A stretch of 64,000 nucleotides of DNA from Pseudomonadota bacterium (GTDB taxonomy: Bacteria > Pseudomonadota > Gammaproteobacteria > Xanthomonadales > Xanthomonadaceae), in assembly GCA_018240435.1 (NCBI GenBank), contig JAFEFT010000013.1, forward strand, positions 1 through 64,000, given 5' to 3'. The translations under genes and the position numbers were made by a program. Shown here piece by piece: positions 9,040 to 22,642 of this stretch. How positions within the stretch are numbered: the stretch's first letter is position 1; every line of letters starts with the position of its first letter. The notes below the pieces were generated by a model. It was not told where the DNA came from. It made no database searches and saw only the letters and a program-made list of their open reading frames with translations.

Positions 9040-9972
9040 ATGCAACATCGCGCAACGATCGTATTGGCGTCCGCTCTCGCCCTCGCCCTGTCGGCGCCTG
9101 CATTCGCTGGCGGCGGCGTCGAAAACCAGCGCGGCTCGAGCAAGAGCGCCGACATCCCGCATTGCGGCCATGTGCTGGGCACGATCGCGCTGGTCGACGG
9201 CGATGGCCGCGGCTGGTCGGCGTACGGCCTGAGCGCGCCTTCGACGTTGCTCAAGACCTTCGTCAACCGTTCGGGCTGCTTCAAGCTGGTCAATCGTGGC
9301 GCCGGCATGGAAGCGATCCAGCGCGAGCAGGCGCTGGCCGGCGGCGGTGAGCTGCAACGCGGCTCCAACGTGGGCAAGGGCCAGATCAAGACCGCCGACT
9401 GGCTGTTGGTGGCCGATGTCGCCGGACAAAACCAGAACTCCGGTGGCAGCGCCGTCGGTGGTCTGGTCGGCGGCTTGGTCGGCGGTCGCGTCGGCGCGCT
9501 GGCGGCCGGTATCCGCACCAGCAAGGTGGAAGCGCAGACGGTGCTTTCGCTGGTCAACACCCGCACCTCGGAAGAGGAATACAACATCGAGGGCTTCGCC
9601 AAGAAGACCGACCTGTCGTTCGGCGGCGGCGGCTTCCTCGGCTGGGGCGGCGCCGGCGGCGGCGCCTACGAAAACACCGATGTCGGCAAGGTGGTCGGCC
9701 TGGCCTTCCTCGATGCCTATCGCCAGCTCGTCACCCAGATGGGCGGCATGAATGCCAACGAGGTGGCGGCGGCGCCACGGCAGGCGTTCGTTACGCGCGT
9801 GGCGGTGGAGATGCACCGCTCGCCAGCGGTCGCCTCGGCGCCGGTTCGTCGCCTCGACCCGGGCATGATGGTCTACCCGACCGGCGGCAAGCAGGACATG
9901 TGGTGGGAAGTCGAGGACGAGAACGGCAATACCGGCTGGATCCTCAACGACAAGCTCGAACCCAAGCGGTAA
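9040..9972 (+). CDS. CsgG/HfaB-like secreted protein with C-terminal SH3-like domain
   Basis: The 310-residue product has a signal peptide (residues 1–23, SAPAFAG) but no lipobox cysteine. A CsgG/HfaB-type core follows, with VNRSGCFKLVNR, a Gly-rich segment (GGLVGGLVGGRVGALAAG) and TVLSLVNTRTSEEEYNIEG. A short SH3-like tail ends the protein (about 265–310, WWEVEDENGNTGWILNDKLEP). CsgG proteins form outer-membrane secretion pores, but many relatives without the lipid anchor have unknown roles. A good GGAG ribosome-binding site precedes the ATG, and a hairpin terminator follows the stop. Confidence 0.75.
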   Translation: MQHRATIVLASALALALSAPAFAGGGVENQRGSSKSADIPHCGHVLGTIALVDGDGRGWSAYGLSAPSTLLKTFVNRSGCFKLVNRGAGMEAIQREQALAGGGELQRGSNVGKGQIKTADWLLVADVAGQNQNSGGSAVGGLVGGLVGGRVGALAAGIRTSKVEAQTVLSLVNTRTSEEEYNIEGFAKKTDLSFGGGGFLGWGGAGGGAYENTDVGKVVGLAFLDAYRQLVTQMGGMNANEVAAAPRQAFVTRVAVEMHRSPAVASAPVRRLDPGMMVYPTGGKQDMWWEVEDENGNTGWILNDKLEPKR

Positions 9973-9994
9973 CCCCGCTGCCATGCCCGTGCAC

Positions 9995-10024
9995 GAGGCC
10001 GCCGATTCGGGCGGCCTCGTCGTT
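9995..10024 (+). terminator. Rho-independent terminator after the CsgG-like gene
   Basis: A perfect 9-bp stem GAGGCCGCC / GGCGGCCTC (9995–10003 and 10010–10018) with a 6-nt loop is followed by a short T-rich stretch (GTCGTTT). It begins 22 bp after the stop codon. Confidence 0.75.
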
Positions 10025-10228
10025 TGCGGATGCGCTTGCGCCCGGGTTTGGTCCTGGAATGGCACCGCGTCGCCGAATTTGTCATACTTTCACGGTTCAG
10101 CCGCCTTCCGGGGCCGGCTGACAGGGTCTGGCCGTGCCGCAATGTACTCGGCATCGGCACGGCCAACCATCGGCAAATCCATCCTGCGGTTCCATCTTTG
10201 ACTGACCTTTCGTCGGGGGAGTGCGTTC

Positions 10229-12283
<2,055 letters not shown>

Positions 12284-12411
12284 GCAAGGCGACGCCCGCA
12301 CGGCACCATCGCCCCTCTCCGGCTTGCGGGAGGGGGGAGCGGGCGAGAGAGCGGAACGTGGCAGGCGGGTGACGCGTGACCGTCACCCGATCCACTCATT
12401 GCCTGACGGCC

Positions 12412-12440
12412 AGCCCCGCCTCGTGCGGGGCTGTTCGTTT
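12412..12440 (+). terminator. Terminator downstream of hppA
   Basis: AGCCCCGC / GCGGGGCT (12412–12419 and 12425–12432) forms an 8-bp perfect stem with a 5-nt loop, followed by GTTCGTTTT. It lies about 130 bp after the hppA stop. Confidence 0.75.
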
Positions 12441-13055
12441 TCGGCCCCGTCCACCCGGCGCGCCGATCGGTTCGCCGCGCAGGCAGCGACCGTGTACGCC
12501 ATCCAGCGTGTCACCACTATCGCCCGCCCACCACGATCGCCTGCCACCTGCGGTTCACGGCGGGGCGATGGCGACGACGGCATCACCAAGCCCGCGCGCG
12601 ACGATCGCGATGCCGCCGCCGCACGCCCGCCAGCCATCGTGGCGCAGGTGGCGCGCAATTCGAAGTGGCTCGCCGCAGGGCGCGGCCGACACCCCTGGGT
12701 GCCAGCGGGACCACCGCGGCAACAAGACTCTACCGACGCGAGTGGGCCGGGCGGCTCGGCGTCTGCGCGCAAAGACTGAATGGTTCACAGCCACTCGGCG
12801 GCCGCGGGATGCCGCGCCATGCCGACATGCCGGCAGCGTCGACGCGCACGATGGCATCGACTCGCAGACCGTGCGCGAAAGTCGGCAGCAATGGTGGTGG
12901 ATCGCTCACCGAGCCAGCCGGCGCCTCATCGCCAACGGCACGCGCCACGGCTGCCCGGCATCGCATCCACCGGGCAAGCACAGCCGGCAGCACGGCCGGC
13001 GTCATCACCGGCGCTTACGCGACTGCTTTCCCGTCGGATACGCCATCAAGTTGTC
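12441..13055. other. Gene-free GC-rich interval between hppA and ppiD
   Basis: About 615 bp lie between the hppA terminator and the convergent ppiD gene. Frames are open on both strands because of the GC content, but none has a ribosome-binding site, a recognisable domain or a plausible composition; the translated products are Arg/Ala/Pro-rich. It contains several short GCCGGC-type palindromes and runs into a tandem array at 13056. I see no RNA gene. Confidence 0.6.
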
Positions 13056-13105
13056 GGCATCACCGCCGGCATCACCACCGGCGTTTACAACCGGCGTTTA
13101 CAACC
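13056..13105. repeat. Degenerate 12–13-bp tandem array ending in the ppiD stop codon
   Basis: Four consecutive units can be read: GGCATCACCGCC, GGCATCACCACC, and two identical GGCGTTTACAACC (13080–13092, 13093–13105). The last unit contains the ppiD stop codon (TAA, 13098–13100 on the minus strand). A related GGCGTCATCACC segment occurs slightly upstream. Confidence 0.8.
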
Positions 13106-15068
13106 GATCGTCGGCGATCCTGACCGGGAAGCGCTTGCGCAGCGCGTCGATGTAATTGCGCACTTCCAGCCCACCGCGCGCCTGTGCCGCAAATTGCTTG
13201 CGGTAGTTCTCGCGGGTGGCCGCATCCATCGCCGACGGATCGCCATCGACGACGCGGGTGAGCTCGATCAAGGCGTAATGATCGGGCGCCAGATCGGCCA
13301 CCGCCAACGGCAGCGGCTTGCCATCGCGCGGGCGCGGCATGCGGAACACGGCATCGATGACATCCTTCGATGGCATCGGCTGATTGCGCTCGACGGCGAC
13401 CAGCGTCTGCACGCCGGTACCGACCGACGCCGCCAGCGCTTCCAGCTTCTCGCCCTTGCGCGCGCGCTCCAGCATCGCGTCGGCAACCATCTTCGCAGCC
13501 TTGGCGCGCTTGTCGGCCTGGATGTCGGCAATCACGCGGTCGCGCACCTGCGCCAGCGGCAATGTCTTCACCGGCTGATGCTCGGCGACGCGGATGACCA
13601 CCATGTGCTGGTGATCCTTGCGGTCGAGGTCGATTTCATCGCTGTTCTCGCCGCTGTCGATCAGCGCGGCGGAGAACGCCGCCTTGATCACCGCCGGATT
13701 GGCAGCGATCCCCGGCCCGCCGGCACGGGTGAACAGCGGCGTCTTCTGCACCGTCATCCCGAGTTCCTTGGCGGCCGACGCCAGCGTGGTCGGATCCTTG
13801 AGGGTGAGATCGACCAGCTTGCCGGAACGATCGGAAAAATCCTTTTCGCGCGCTTCCTTGGTGGCATCGGCCAGCAATTGCGCGCGCACCTGCTCGAACG
13901 GAATGCGGTTGCCGGCGCGAACCTGGCGCAACAAGATGACGTGCCAGCCCTCGGCCGTGCGCACCGGATCGCTGACCTGCCCGGGCTTGAGCGCAAACAG
14001 GGCGGTTGCGAACGCTTTCTGGTCGATCGCCTTCTCGGACAGCCAGCCCAGATCGCCACCGACGTTCTTCGAACCGACGTCGTCGGATTCGGCCTTGGCC
14101 ATCGCCGCGAAATCGGCGCCGGCGGCGCGCGCCTTCGCCGCGACTGCCGCGGCTCGGGCCTGCACCGCCTTTTCCTGCGCCGGCGTGGCATTGGCCGGCA
14201 CGTTGAACAAGATGTGCGAGGCCAGCCGTTGCTCGGGCTCGACGTAACGATCCTTCTGATCGTCGTAGCGCTGGTGCAAGGTGGCGTCGTCGATCGCCGG
14301 CGGCGCCGGCAACGTCGCCGCGTCGAGCTCCAGGTATTCGATCGCGACCTGTTCCTGGGTGCGGTAGTCGGCGCCATGCGCCTTGTACCACGCGGCGATC
14401 GCGGCATCGTCCGGCGCCGGGCCATCGACCGGCACCGGCAGCGCGACGTAGCGCAGATCGCGCTTCTGGCCACCCAGACGCAGCGCGTCGTCGATCTCCT
14501 TGGCCGAGGCGATGCCGGAGAAGGTGATCTCGCGGGCCAGCGCCTGCACCAGCAGGTCCTCGCGCCGGGTAGCCTCGTACTGCGCCACCGTCATCGGCGG
14601 GTTGAGCAGCGGCAAGGTCTGCTGGTAGCGCTGGGCGTCGAACTTGCCGTCGACCTGGAACATCGGATCGGAATTGATCGCATCGAACAGCTGCCGGCTG
14701 GAGACGGCCATGCCGTCGGCCTGCGCGGCCGCCAGCAGCAGATCGCGCATGACCATCATGTCGACGACCTTGCGCTTGTTGTCGAGGCTGTCGAAGGTCG
14801 CCTGATCGAAACGATCGCCCAGCCGCTGGCGTTCGTTCTGGCGCTCGACTTCCAACCGACGGCGGAACTCGTCGGCCGAAATATCCTTGTACTTGGCGCC
14901 GACCGAGGTCCCGAACCAACCCGGCGCGAGCGTGATGCGCGCCACGTAGGTGTCGGTGCGACTGGCGAAGTAGTCGTTGATGCCCCACAGCCCGAACAGG
15001 ACGATGAGCGGCCCGATGATGAGACCGGCGAACCAGCCGGTACTGGCTTTGCGGATTTTTTCCAGCAT
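13098..15068 (-). CDS. ppiD: Periplasmic folding chaperone / PPIase PpiD
   Basis: This 656-residue protein has one N-terminal transmembrane anchor (about 12–34, GWFAGLIIGPLIVLFGLWG). An SurA-N-like chaperone region follows, then a parvulin (PpiC) domain at about 265–365 (QRLASHILF, GGDLGWLSEKA, GWHVILLRQV) and a second C-terminal lobe. PpiD assists folding of secreted proteins at the Sec translocon. Synteny downstream of lon–hupB matches E. coli and Xanthomonas, with two tRNA genes interposed here. The start is set at the Met just before the anchor (MLEKIRKAS). Confidence 0.94.
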   Translation of the reverse strand: MLEKIRKASTGWFAGLIIGPLIVLFGLWGINDYFASRTDTYVARITLAPGWFGTSVGAKYKDISADEFRRRLEVERQNERQRLGDRFDQATFDSLDNKRKVVDMMVMRDLLLAAAQADGMAVSSRQLFDAINSDPMFQVDGKFDAQRYQQTLPLLNPPMTVAQYEATRREDLLVQALAREITFSGIASAKEIDDALRLGGQKRDLRYVALPVPVDGPAPDDAAIAAWYKAHGADYRTQEQVAIEYLELDAATLPAPPAIDDATLHQRYDDQKDRYVEPEQRLASHILFNVPANATPAQEKAVQARAAAVAAKARAAGADFAAMAKAESDDVGSKNVGGDLGWLSEKAIDQKAFATALFALKPGQVSDPVRTAEGWHVILLRQVRAGNRIPFEQVRAQLLADATKEAREKDFSDRSGKLVDLTLKDPTTLASAAKELGMTVQKTPLFTRAGGPGIAANPAVIKAAFSAALIDSGENSDEIDLDRKDHQHMVVIRVAEHQPVKTLPLAQVRDRVIADIQADKRAKAAKMVADAMLERARKGEKLEALAASVGTGVQTLVAVERNQPMPSKDVIDAVFRMPRPRDGKPLPLAVADLAPDHYALIELTRVVDGDPSAMDAATRENYRKQFAAQARGGLEVRNYIDALRKRFPVRIADDRL

Positions 15069-15105
15069 GCTCGTGCGACTCTCGACAAAAGCGCCCGCAG
15101 GGCCC

Positions 15106-15134
15106 AAAAAAACAAGGGCGCCCATCGGCGCCCC
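15106..15134 (-). terminator. Terminator of the tRNA-Val/tRNA-Asp transcript
   Basis: GGGCGCC / GGCGCCC (15116–15122 and 15127–15133) forms a stem with a 4-nt loop. On the minus strand it is followed by a run of seven T (A7 at 15106–15112 on the plus strand). It lies just 3' of tRNA-Asp and before ppiD. Confidence 0.85.
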
Positions 15135-15143
15135 TGGTGAAGA

Positions 15144-15220
15144 TGGCGGAGTGGACGGGACTCGAACCCGCGACCTCCGGCGTGACAGGCCAGCATTCTA
15201 ACCGACTGAACTACCACTCC
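15144..15220 (-). tRNA. tRNA-Asp(GTC)
   Basis: A 77-nt cloverleaf with encoded CCA. The acceptor begins GGAGTGG, the D arm reads GTTCAGTCGG, and the anticodon loop CTGTCAC gives GTC. The TPsiC arm GGGTTCGAGTCCC is intact, and the sequence closely resembles E. coli tRNA-Asp. It is 105 nt downstream of tRNA-Val in the same orientation. Confidence 0.97.
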
Positions 15221-15325
15221 GCGTTTGCAACGATTCCAGCAATGCCTGCCGCACTGGCAACGTGCGTCGGACATCCATCGGGCGATCGACGAACTCCTGC
15301 GGAATGCTCCGCACGCGACGCCTGC

Positions 15326-15400
15326 TGGTGGGTGCTGAGGGTTTCGAACCCCCGACCCTCGCCTTGTAAGGGCGACGCTCTACCGCTGAGCTAAGCACCC
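15326..15400 (-). tRNA. tRNA-Val(TAC)
   Basis: A 75-nt cloverleaf with encoded ACCA end. The acceptor begins GGGTGCT, the anticodon loop CTTACAA gives TAC, and the TPsiC arm GGGGTTCGAAACCC is intact. It lies 62 bp downstream of hupB. Confidence 0.97.
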
Positions 15401-15462
15401 GTGGGGCGATGGCCGAGAGCCGGCCAGCAAGGCCGGCTCCGTTCGATCGAAACCGCAGCTGC

Positions 15463-15735
15463 TTAGTTTACGGCATCCTTCAGCGCCTTGCCAGCCTTGA
15501 AGGCCGGATTCTTCGACGCCTTGATCTTGATCGTCTGGCCGGTACGCGGATTGCGGCCGGTGCGCGCGGCGCGCTTGCGGATCGCGAACGTGCCGAAGCC
15601 GACGAGGGTCACGCTGTCGCCTTTCTTCAGGGCCTTGGTGATCGTCTCCACCATCGCGTCGACGGCACGGCCGGCATCGACCTTGGACAACTCGGAACGT
15701 TCCGCAACCGAAGCGATGAAATCAGCCTTGTTCAT
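15463..15735 (-). CDS. hupB: DNA-binding protein HU-beta
   Basis: This 90-residue nucleoid protein has the start [11 protein letters not shown] and the DNA-bending arm signature [20 protein letters not shown] (46–65). Length and ending (GKALKDAVN) are those of HU. It follows lon in the usual clpX–lon–hupB–ppiD order. An AGGAG box lies before the ATG; a longer frame starts upstream but lacks homology. Confidence 0.97.
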   Translation of the reverse strand: MNKADFIASVAERSELSKVDAGRAVDAMVETITKALKKGDSVTLVGFGTFAIRKRAARTGRNPRTGQTIKIKASKNPAFKAGKALKDAVN

Positions 15736-15965
15736 TGAATACTCCTGGGGGGGCAATTGGGCCAGCGATACGTTCAATCCGGGCGTGCCATCATCCCCTG
15801 CACGCCCGATCGACCTGGGCCGCTGCGCGTGCCATGCGGCGGACGCTGCGGTCGCTGCGATTTATACCAGTCGCACCGATGCCGTGCAACACGCAAACGC
15901 TAGGTTTTACGCGGCTTCCAGCGCGGCCGACGGAGGCGTCGGCCGTTCCGCAAGTCATCGCCGAT

Positions 15966-18398
<2,433 letters not shown>

Positions 18399-18437
18399 CG
18401 CGAACTCCTGGGGACGGCGGCGGCGTCCATGGGGCGG

Positions 18438-18466
18438 TTATGGGGTTTGCCGCGCAGGCTTGCAAG
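18438..18466 (-). promoter_or_regulatory. Sigma32-type heat-shock promoter of lon
   Basis: On the minus strand CTTGCAA (18460–18466), 14 bp, CCCCATAA (18438–18445) closely fits the RpoH consensus CTTGAAA-N13-17-CCCCATNT. It is placed 39 bp before the lon start, where E. coli lon also has a sigma32 promoter. Confidence 0.75.
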
Positions 18467-18654
18467 CGGCGCCCGCCGGGGATTCCCGCGCAGGCAAGCG
18501 CCGCAATGCAAATCAATCACTTGCAGACCAACCGGCCGGCGAGTGGCGGCCACGGGGCGCGCCGTGGCGCGCGACCTGGCGCGAATTTGCGTGCAACGCA
18601 GGCGGGCGGCGGCGGCCGACGCCTTCGCGCCGGCATCCAGCCGCTGCCGGGCGA

Positions 18655-19938
18655 TCACTCCGACGCAGCGCGCTGTGGAGCCGGCGGGTTGGAGTAGATC
18701 AGGAATGGCTCGGTCTGGTTGTCGATCACCGATTCGTCGACCACCACCTTGCTGACGTTTTCCAGCGACGGCAGATCGAACATGGTGTCCAGCAGCACCG
18801 ACTCGAGGATGGTGCGCAACCCACGCGCGCCGGTCTTGCGCTTGAGTGCCTTGCGGGCGACCGCTGCCAGCGCCTCGGGCCGCAGCTCCAGATCCACGCC
18901 TTCCATGTCGAACAGCTTCTTGAATTGCTTGCTCAGCGCGTTCTTGGGCTGGGTGAGGATCTTCACCAGCGCCGCCTCGTCGAGTTCTTCGAGGGTGGCG
19001 ACCACCGGCAGGCGACCGACGAACTCGGGAATCAATCCGAACTTGATCAGATCTTCCGGCTCGACATCGGCGAGCAAGCGGCCGACCTCGGCTTTTTTCG
19101 ACTTGCTCTTGACCTTGGCGCCAAAGCCAATGCCGCCGGCATCGGTGCTGCGCTGCTGGATGATTTTCTCCAGCCCGGCGAACGCGCCGCCGACGATGAA
19201 CAGGATGTTTTTGGTATCGACCTGCAAAAACTCCTGCTGCGGGTGCTTGCGCCCGCCCTGCGGCGGCACGCTGGCGATGGTGCCTTCGATCAGCTTGAGC
19301 AACGCCTGCTGCACGCCCTCGCCCGATACGTCGCGGGTGATCGAGGGGTTCTCGGACTTGCGCGAGATCTTGTCGATCTCGTCGATGTAGACGATGCCGG
19401 TCTGCGCTTTCTCGACGTCGTAGTCGCACTTTTGCAGCAGCTTCTGGATGATGTTTTCGACGTCTTCACCCACGTAACCGGCCTCGGTCAGCGTGGTCGC
19501 ATCGGCGATCGTGAACGGCACGTTGAGCAGGCGCGCCAGCGTCTCGGCCAGCAGCGTTTTGCCCGAGCCGGTCGGGCCGACCAGCAGGATGTTCGACTTC
19601 GACAATTCGACGTCTTCGCCCTTGCCGCGGCTCTCGATGCGCTTGTAGTGGTTGTAGACGGCCACCGAAAGCGTCTTTTTTGCGCGCTGCTGGCCGACCA
19701 CGTACTGGTCGAGCACGTCCATGATCTCGCGCGGTTTGGGCAGGTGGCTGCCGGCCGCCTGCGCCTTTTCTTCGAGTTCTTCGCGGATGATGTCGTTGCA
19801 CAGCTCGACGCATTCGTCGCAGATGAACACCGATGGGCCGGCGATCAGCTTGCGCACTTCGTGCTGGCTCTTGCCGCAGAACGAACAGTAAAGAATTTTG
19901 CCGCTCTCGCTGGATCGGCCGCTGCGGTCGTCGCTCAT
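18655..19938 (-). CDS. clpX: ATP-dependent protease ATPase subunit ClpX
   Basis: This 427-residue unfoldase feeds substrates to ClpP. The N-terminal zinc-binding domain has C18, C21, C40 and C43 (CSFC…CDEC). The AAA+ core has Walker [16 protein letters not shown] and Walker [10 protein letters not shown]. The pore loop is GYVGED and the ClpP-contacting loop is IGFGAKV. The C-terminal sensor-2 domain is complete. It lies 106 bp downstream of clpP; a 256-bp spacer then leads to lon. Confidence 0.98.
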   Translation of the reverse strand: MSDDRSGRSSESGKILYCSFCGKSQHEVRKLIAGPSVFICDECVELCNDIIREELEEKAQAAGSHLPKPREIMDVLDQYVVGQQRAKKTLSVAVYNHYKRIESRGKGEDVELSKSNILLVGPTGSGKTLLAETLARLLNVPFTIADATTLTEAGYVGEDVENIIQKLLQKCDYDVEKAQTGIVYIDEIDKISRKSENPSITRDVSGEGVQQALLKLIEGTIASVPPQGGRKHPQQEFLQVDTKNILFIVGGAFAGLEKIIQQRSTDAGGIGFGAKVKSKSKKAEVGRLLADVEPEDLIKFGLIPEFVGRLPVVATLEELDEAALVKILTQPKNALSKQFKKLFDMEGVDLELRPEALAAVARKALKRKTGARGLRTILESVLLDTMFDLPSLENVSKVVVDESVIDNQTEPFLIYSNPPAPQRAASE

Positions 19939-20044
19939 GTATCCCGTTCTCCGTGACGGAGGGCGTTTTCAGAATAGCACAGCCCGCGCCGGCGACCGAC
20001 GCGGGAATCGTGATGGGTGGCGGCTTTCGGCGCCGCCACGCGGC

Positions 20045-20668
20045 TCAGGACGCCTGCACCGTTTCGTCGGCGCGGCGCTCGATGACCTGGTCGATCAGGC
20101 CGTAGACGCGAGCTTCCTCGGCGCTCTTGAAATTGTCGCGTTCGGTGTCGCGGGCAATGGTTTCCACCGACTGCCCGGTGTGCGTGGCGAGGATCGAATT
20201 GAGCTTGTCCTTCAACGACAGGATCTCGCGGGCGTGGATCTCGATGTCGGTGGCCTGGCCCTGGAAACCGCCCAGCGGCTGGTGGATCATCACCCGCGAA
20301 TTGGGCAGCGCGTAGCGCTTGCCGTGGGCGCCGGCCGCCAGCAGCAGCGAGCCCATGCTGGCCGCCTGGCCGACGCAGATCGTGCTGACTTCGGGCTTGA
20401 TGAACTGCATGGTGTCGTAAATCGCCATGCCGGCGGTGACGATGCCGCCTGGCGAGTTGATGTACAGGCTGATGTCCTTCTCGGGATTATCGGCTTCGAG
20501 GAACAACAACTGCGCGACGATCACGTTGGCCATGTAGTCGTCGATCGGGCCTACGCAGAAGATCACGCGCTCCTTGAGCAGGCGCGAATAGATGTCGTAG
20601 GCGCGCTCGCCACGGCTGGTCTGTTCGACCACCATCGGCACGAGGTTGAGGTTCTTGGTCGGGATCAT
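20045..20668 (-). CDS. clpP: ATP-dependent Clp protease proteolytic subunit
   Basis: This 207-residue serine peptidase has catalytic S104 ([11 protein letters not shown]) and H129 ([11 protein letters not shown]), with the Asp in the C-terminal handle region. It forms tetradecamers with ClpX/ClpA. The Met of [16 protein letters not shown] is the best start: it has a GGAG box upstream and gives the usual length. A frame opening 16 codons upstream is not supported. Confidence 0.97.
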   Translation of the reverse strand: MIPTKNLNLVPMVVEQTSRGERAYDIYSRLLKERVIFCVGPIDDYMANVIVAQLLFLEADNPEKDISLYINSPGGIVTAGMAIYDTMQFIKPEVSTICVGQAASMGSLLLAAGAHGKRYALPNSRVMIHQPLGGFQGQATDIEIHAREILSLKDKLNSILATHTGQSVETIARDTERDNFKSAEEARVYGLIDQVIERRADETVQAS

Positions 20669-20707
20669 CGGCAGCTCCGTTGACTCGCAGGGGTGGGCAC
20701 GCACCTC

Positions 20708-20736
20708 AGATGGCACCGGGGGCGCCTGAATTCAAC
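20708..20736 (-). promoter_or_regulatory. Possible sigma32 promoter of clpP
   Basis: On the minus strand GTTGAAT (20730–20736), 16 bp, CCATCT (20708–20713) resembles a weaker RpoH promoter in the tig–clpP spacer. E. coli clpP is RpoH-controlled. The match is partial, so this is tentative. Confidence 0.35.
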
Positions 20737-20766
20737 GCCCCGCGATACTTGCCGCAGGGCGCGGCC

Positions 20767-22065
20767 TCAACCGCGCTGCTGCATGGCGTCGGCAAAGCTC
20801 AGGTGATGTTCACTCGCATGCGCCTGCTCGGCAACCCAATCGATCACCTGCTCTTCCATCACCCGGCCTTGCAACTCCTGCAACATGCGCGGGTTGTTGC
20901 GGTACAGGTCGATGACCTGCTTGGGGTCTTCGTAGGTCGATGCGATCAGCCGCATCGTCTCGTTGACGCGCGCCTGGTCCAGACGCAGGTTGTTCTGCCG
21001 CGAGATCTCGTTGATCAGCAGCACCGTGGCCACCCGCTGCCGCGCCGCCGGCAGGAACCCTTCGTACGGGACGTTGACATCGGTCTGGCCGTTGTCGCGG
21101 GCCTGGATCTCGGCGGCACGCGCTTGCGCCCGCGCCTCGGCTTCAATCAGACGCGCCGGCAATTCGACGTGCGCGAACTGCGCGAGCAGCTTCTCCAGAA
21201 CTTCGGCGCGCAGGCGCGCCATCAGCGCACCCTTGAGCTCGCGCTCGAGGTTGGCGCGCACTTCGCCGCGGAACTCGTCGACCTCGCCGCTGCGCACCCC
21301 GAAGGTGCGGATGAACTCGGCGTCCAGCGCCGGCAGGTAGGGCTCGGACACGCGCAGCACGCGGGTTTCGATGCGCGCACTCTTGCCGGCCAGCGCCGCA
21401 TCGGCCCAGTCGGCCGGATAGGTGGTGTCGACGACGAGCTCGGCATCGGCGGACTGGCCGACCAAGCGCAACTCCAGCTCGTTGTCGAGCATGCCCGAAC
21501 CGAGCACGGTGCCGGCGCGATCGGCGCCTTCGGCCGGACGGCGCTCACCGTCGACATGAGTCACCATCTCGACCATCACCAGATCGCCGGCCTGCGCCGG
21601 GCGCTCGACCGGCTTCCAGGTACGCCGCTGCGTGCGCAAGGTCTCGATCATGTTGTCGACGTCGGCGTCGAGCACTTCGGACGTTGCACGCACGATCGGC
21701 AGGCTGGCGACGTCGATGCTGCCGAAATCAGGCACCACCTCGAAGGTGGCGACGAAGCCGAGCTGGCCTTCGCCGGCCTCGGACGGCTCGATTTGCGGCG
21801 ACCCGGCCGGGCGCAGGTTTTCCTTGCGCACCGCCTCATCGAAGCTCTCGCGCACCAGATCGCCAAACACCTCGTTGCGCACCTGCGCGCCATAGCGTTG
21901 CTCGATGATCTTGTGCGGCACCTTGCCGGGACGGAAACCCTTGATGCGCACCGAACGGGCGATTTCGCCCAGGCGCGAGCCGGTGATGGCGTTGAAGCGA
22001 TCGACCGGCAGGCTGACGGTGACGCGGCGCTCGAGGTTGCTGATGTTCTCGACCGAAACTTGCAT
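20767..22065 (-). CDS. tig: Trigger factor
   Basis: This 432-residue ribosome-associated chaperone has the N-terminal ribosome-binding signature GFRPGKVPHKII (about 44–55). A PPIase (FKBP-like) insert occupies about 150–245, and the C-terminal helical arms carry the bulk of the chaperone cradle. It binds L23 at the exit tunnel. A CAGGAG box precedes the ATG. Its position upstream of clpP–clpX–lon and downstream of a tRNA cluster is conserved. Confidence 0.97.
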   Translation of the reverse strand: MQVSVENISNLERRVTVSLPVDRFNAITGSRLGEIARSVRIKGFRPGKVPHKIIEQRYGAQVRNEVFGDLVRESFDEAVRKENLRPAGSPQIEPSEAGEGQLGFVATFEVVPDFGSIDVASLPIVRATSEVLDADVDNMIETLRTQRRTWKPVERPAQAGDLVMVEMVTHVDGERRPAEGADRAGTVLGSGMLDNELELRLVGQSADAELVVDTTYPADWADAALAGKSARIETRVLRVSEPYLPALDAEFIRTFGVRSGEVDEFRGEVRANLERELKGALMARLRAEVLEKLLAQFAHVELPARLIEAEARAQARAAEIQARDNGQTDVNVPYEGFLPAARQRVATVLLINEISRQNNLRLDQARVNETMRLIASTYEDPKQVIDLYRNNPRMLQELQGRVMEEQVIDWVAEQAHASEHHLSFADAMQQRG

Positions 22066-22140
22066 GTGAACTCCTGTGGGCGCACGCCTGTCGGCAGGCG
22101 CGCGTTGCGGTGGATCGGGGATTCACGTGGCCGGCCGCGC

Positions 22141-22225
22141 TGGTGCGAAAGGAGAGACTCGAACTCTCACGGGTTGCCCCACTGGAACCTAAATCCAGCG
22201 CGTCTACCAGTTTCGCCACTTTCGC
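22141..22225 (-). tRNA. tRNA-Leu(TAG)
   Basis: An 85-nt class II tRNA with a long variable arm and encoded CCA. The acceptor begins GCGAAAG, the anticodon loop TTTAGGT gives TAG, and the TPsiC arm GAGTTCGAGTCTC is intact. It is the gene nearest to tig in the cluster. Confidence 0.97.
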
Positions 22226-22263
22226 GATTGCCGCGTGTGGCTGCCGAGTGCGGGGGGAGAGAT

Positions 22264-22339
22264 TGGTGGGCCGTGTAGGATTCGAACCTACGACCTATTG
22301 ATTAAGAGTCAACTGCTCTACCAACTGAGCTAACGGCCC
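22264..22339 (-). tRNA. tRNA-Lys(CTT)
   Basis: A 76-nt cloverleaf with encoded CCA. The acceptor begins GGGCCGT, the anticodon loop CTCTTAA gives CTT, and the TPsiC arm is AGGTTCGAATCCT. Apart from the anticodon wobble base it closely resembles E. coli tRNA-Lys. Confidence 0.97.
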
Positions 22340-22393
22340 ATCTCTTCCCGCTGCTGCGGGCAGCGGACGCGACATTATGCCGCATCCGGCAAC

Positions 22394-22471
<78 letters not shown>

Positions 22472-22477
22472 ACTGAC

Positions 22478-22636
22478 TGATGACAGAGGACAGAGGACAG
22501 AGGGTGGACTGTCGTCAGTAGTCGGTGGACTGACCGCGCTCCGACGGTACCGCCTCTCGCCTCTACTGCTGACGGTTCACTGTCTACTGTCGAGCAATCT
22601 GTCTTCCGTCTTCTGTCCTCTGTCTTCTGTCCTCTG
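22478..22636. repeat. Inverted pair of GACAGAG / CTCTGTC arrays between tRNA-His and tRNA-Arg
   Basis: At about 22480–22505 there are three tandem GACAGAG-type units. At about 22600–22636 there are several CTCTGTC/TTCTGTC units in inverse orientation. The roughly 95 bp between them contain GT/CAGT-rich segments that partly complement each other. The 7-bp unit is the same as at 46473–46566 and 49282–49375. Folding of the transcript could bring the two arrays together. Confidence 0.8.
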
Positions 22637-22642
22637 CAAGGC

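Noticed and set aside
12383-12772. Hypothetical gene in the hppA–ppiD spacer
   Set aside because: No ribosome-binding site, no domain, biased Arg/Ala/Gly composition, and equally long frames on both strands.
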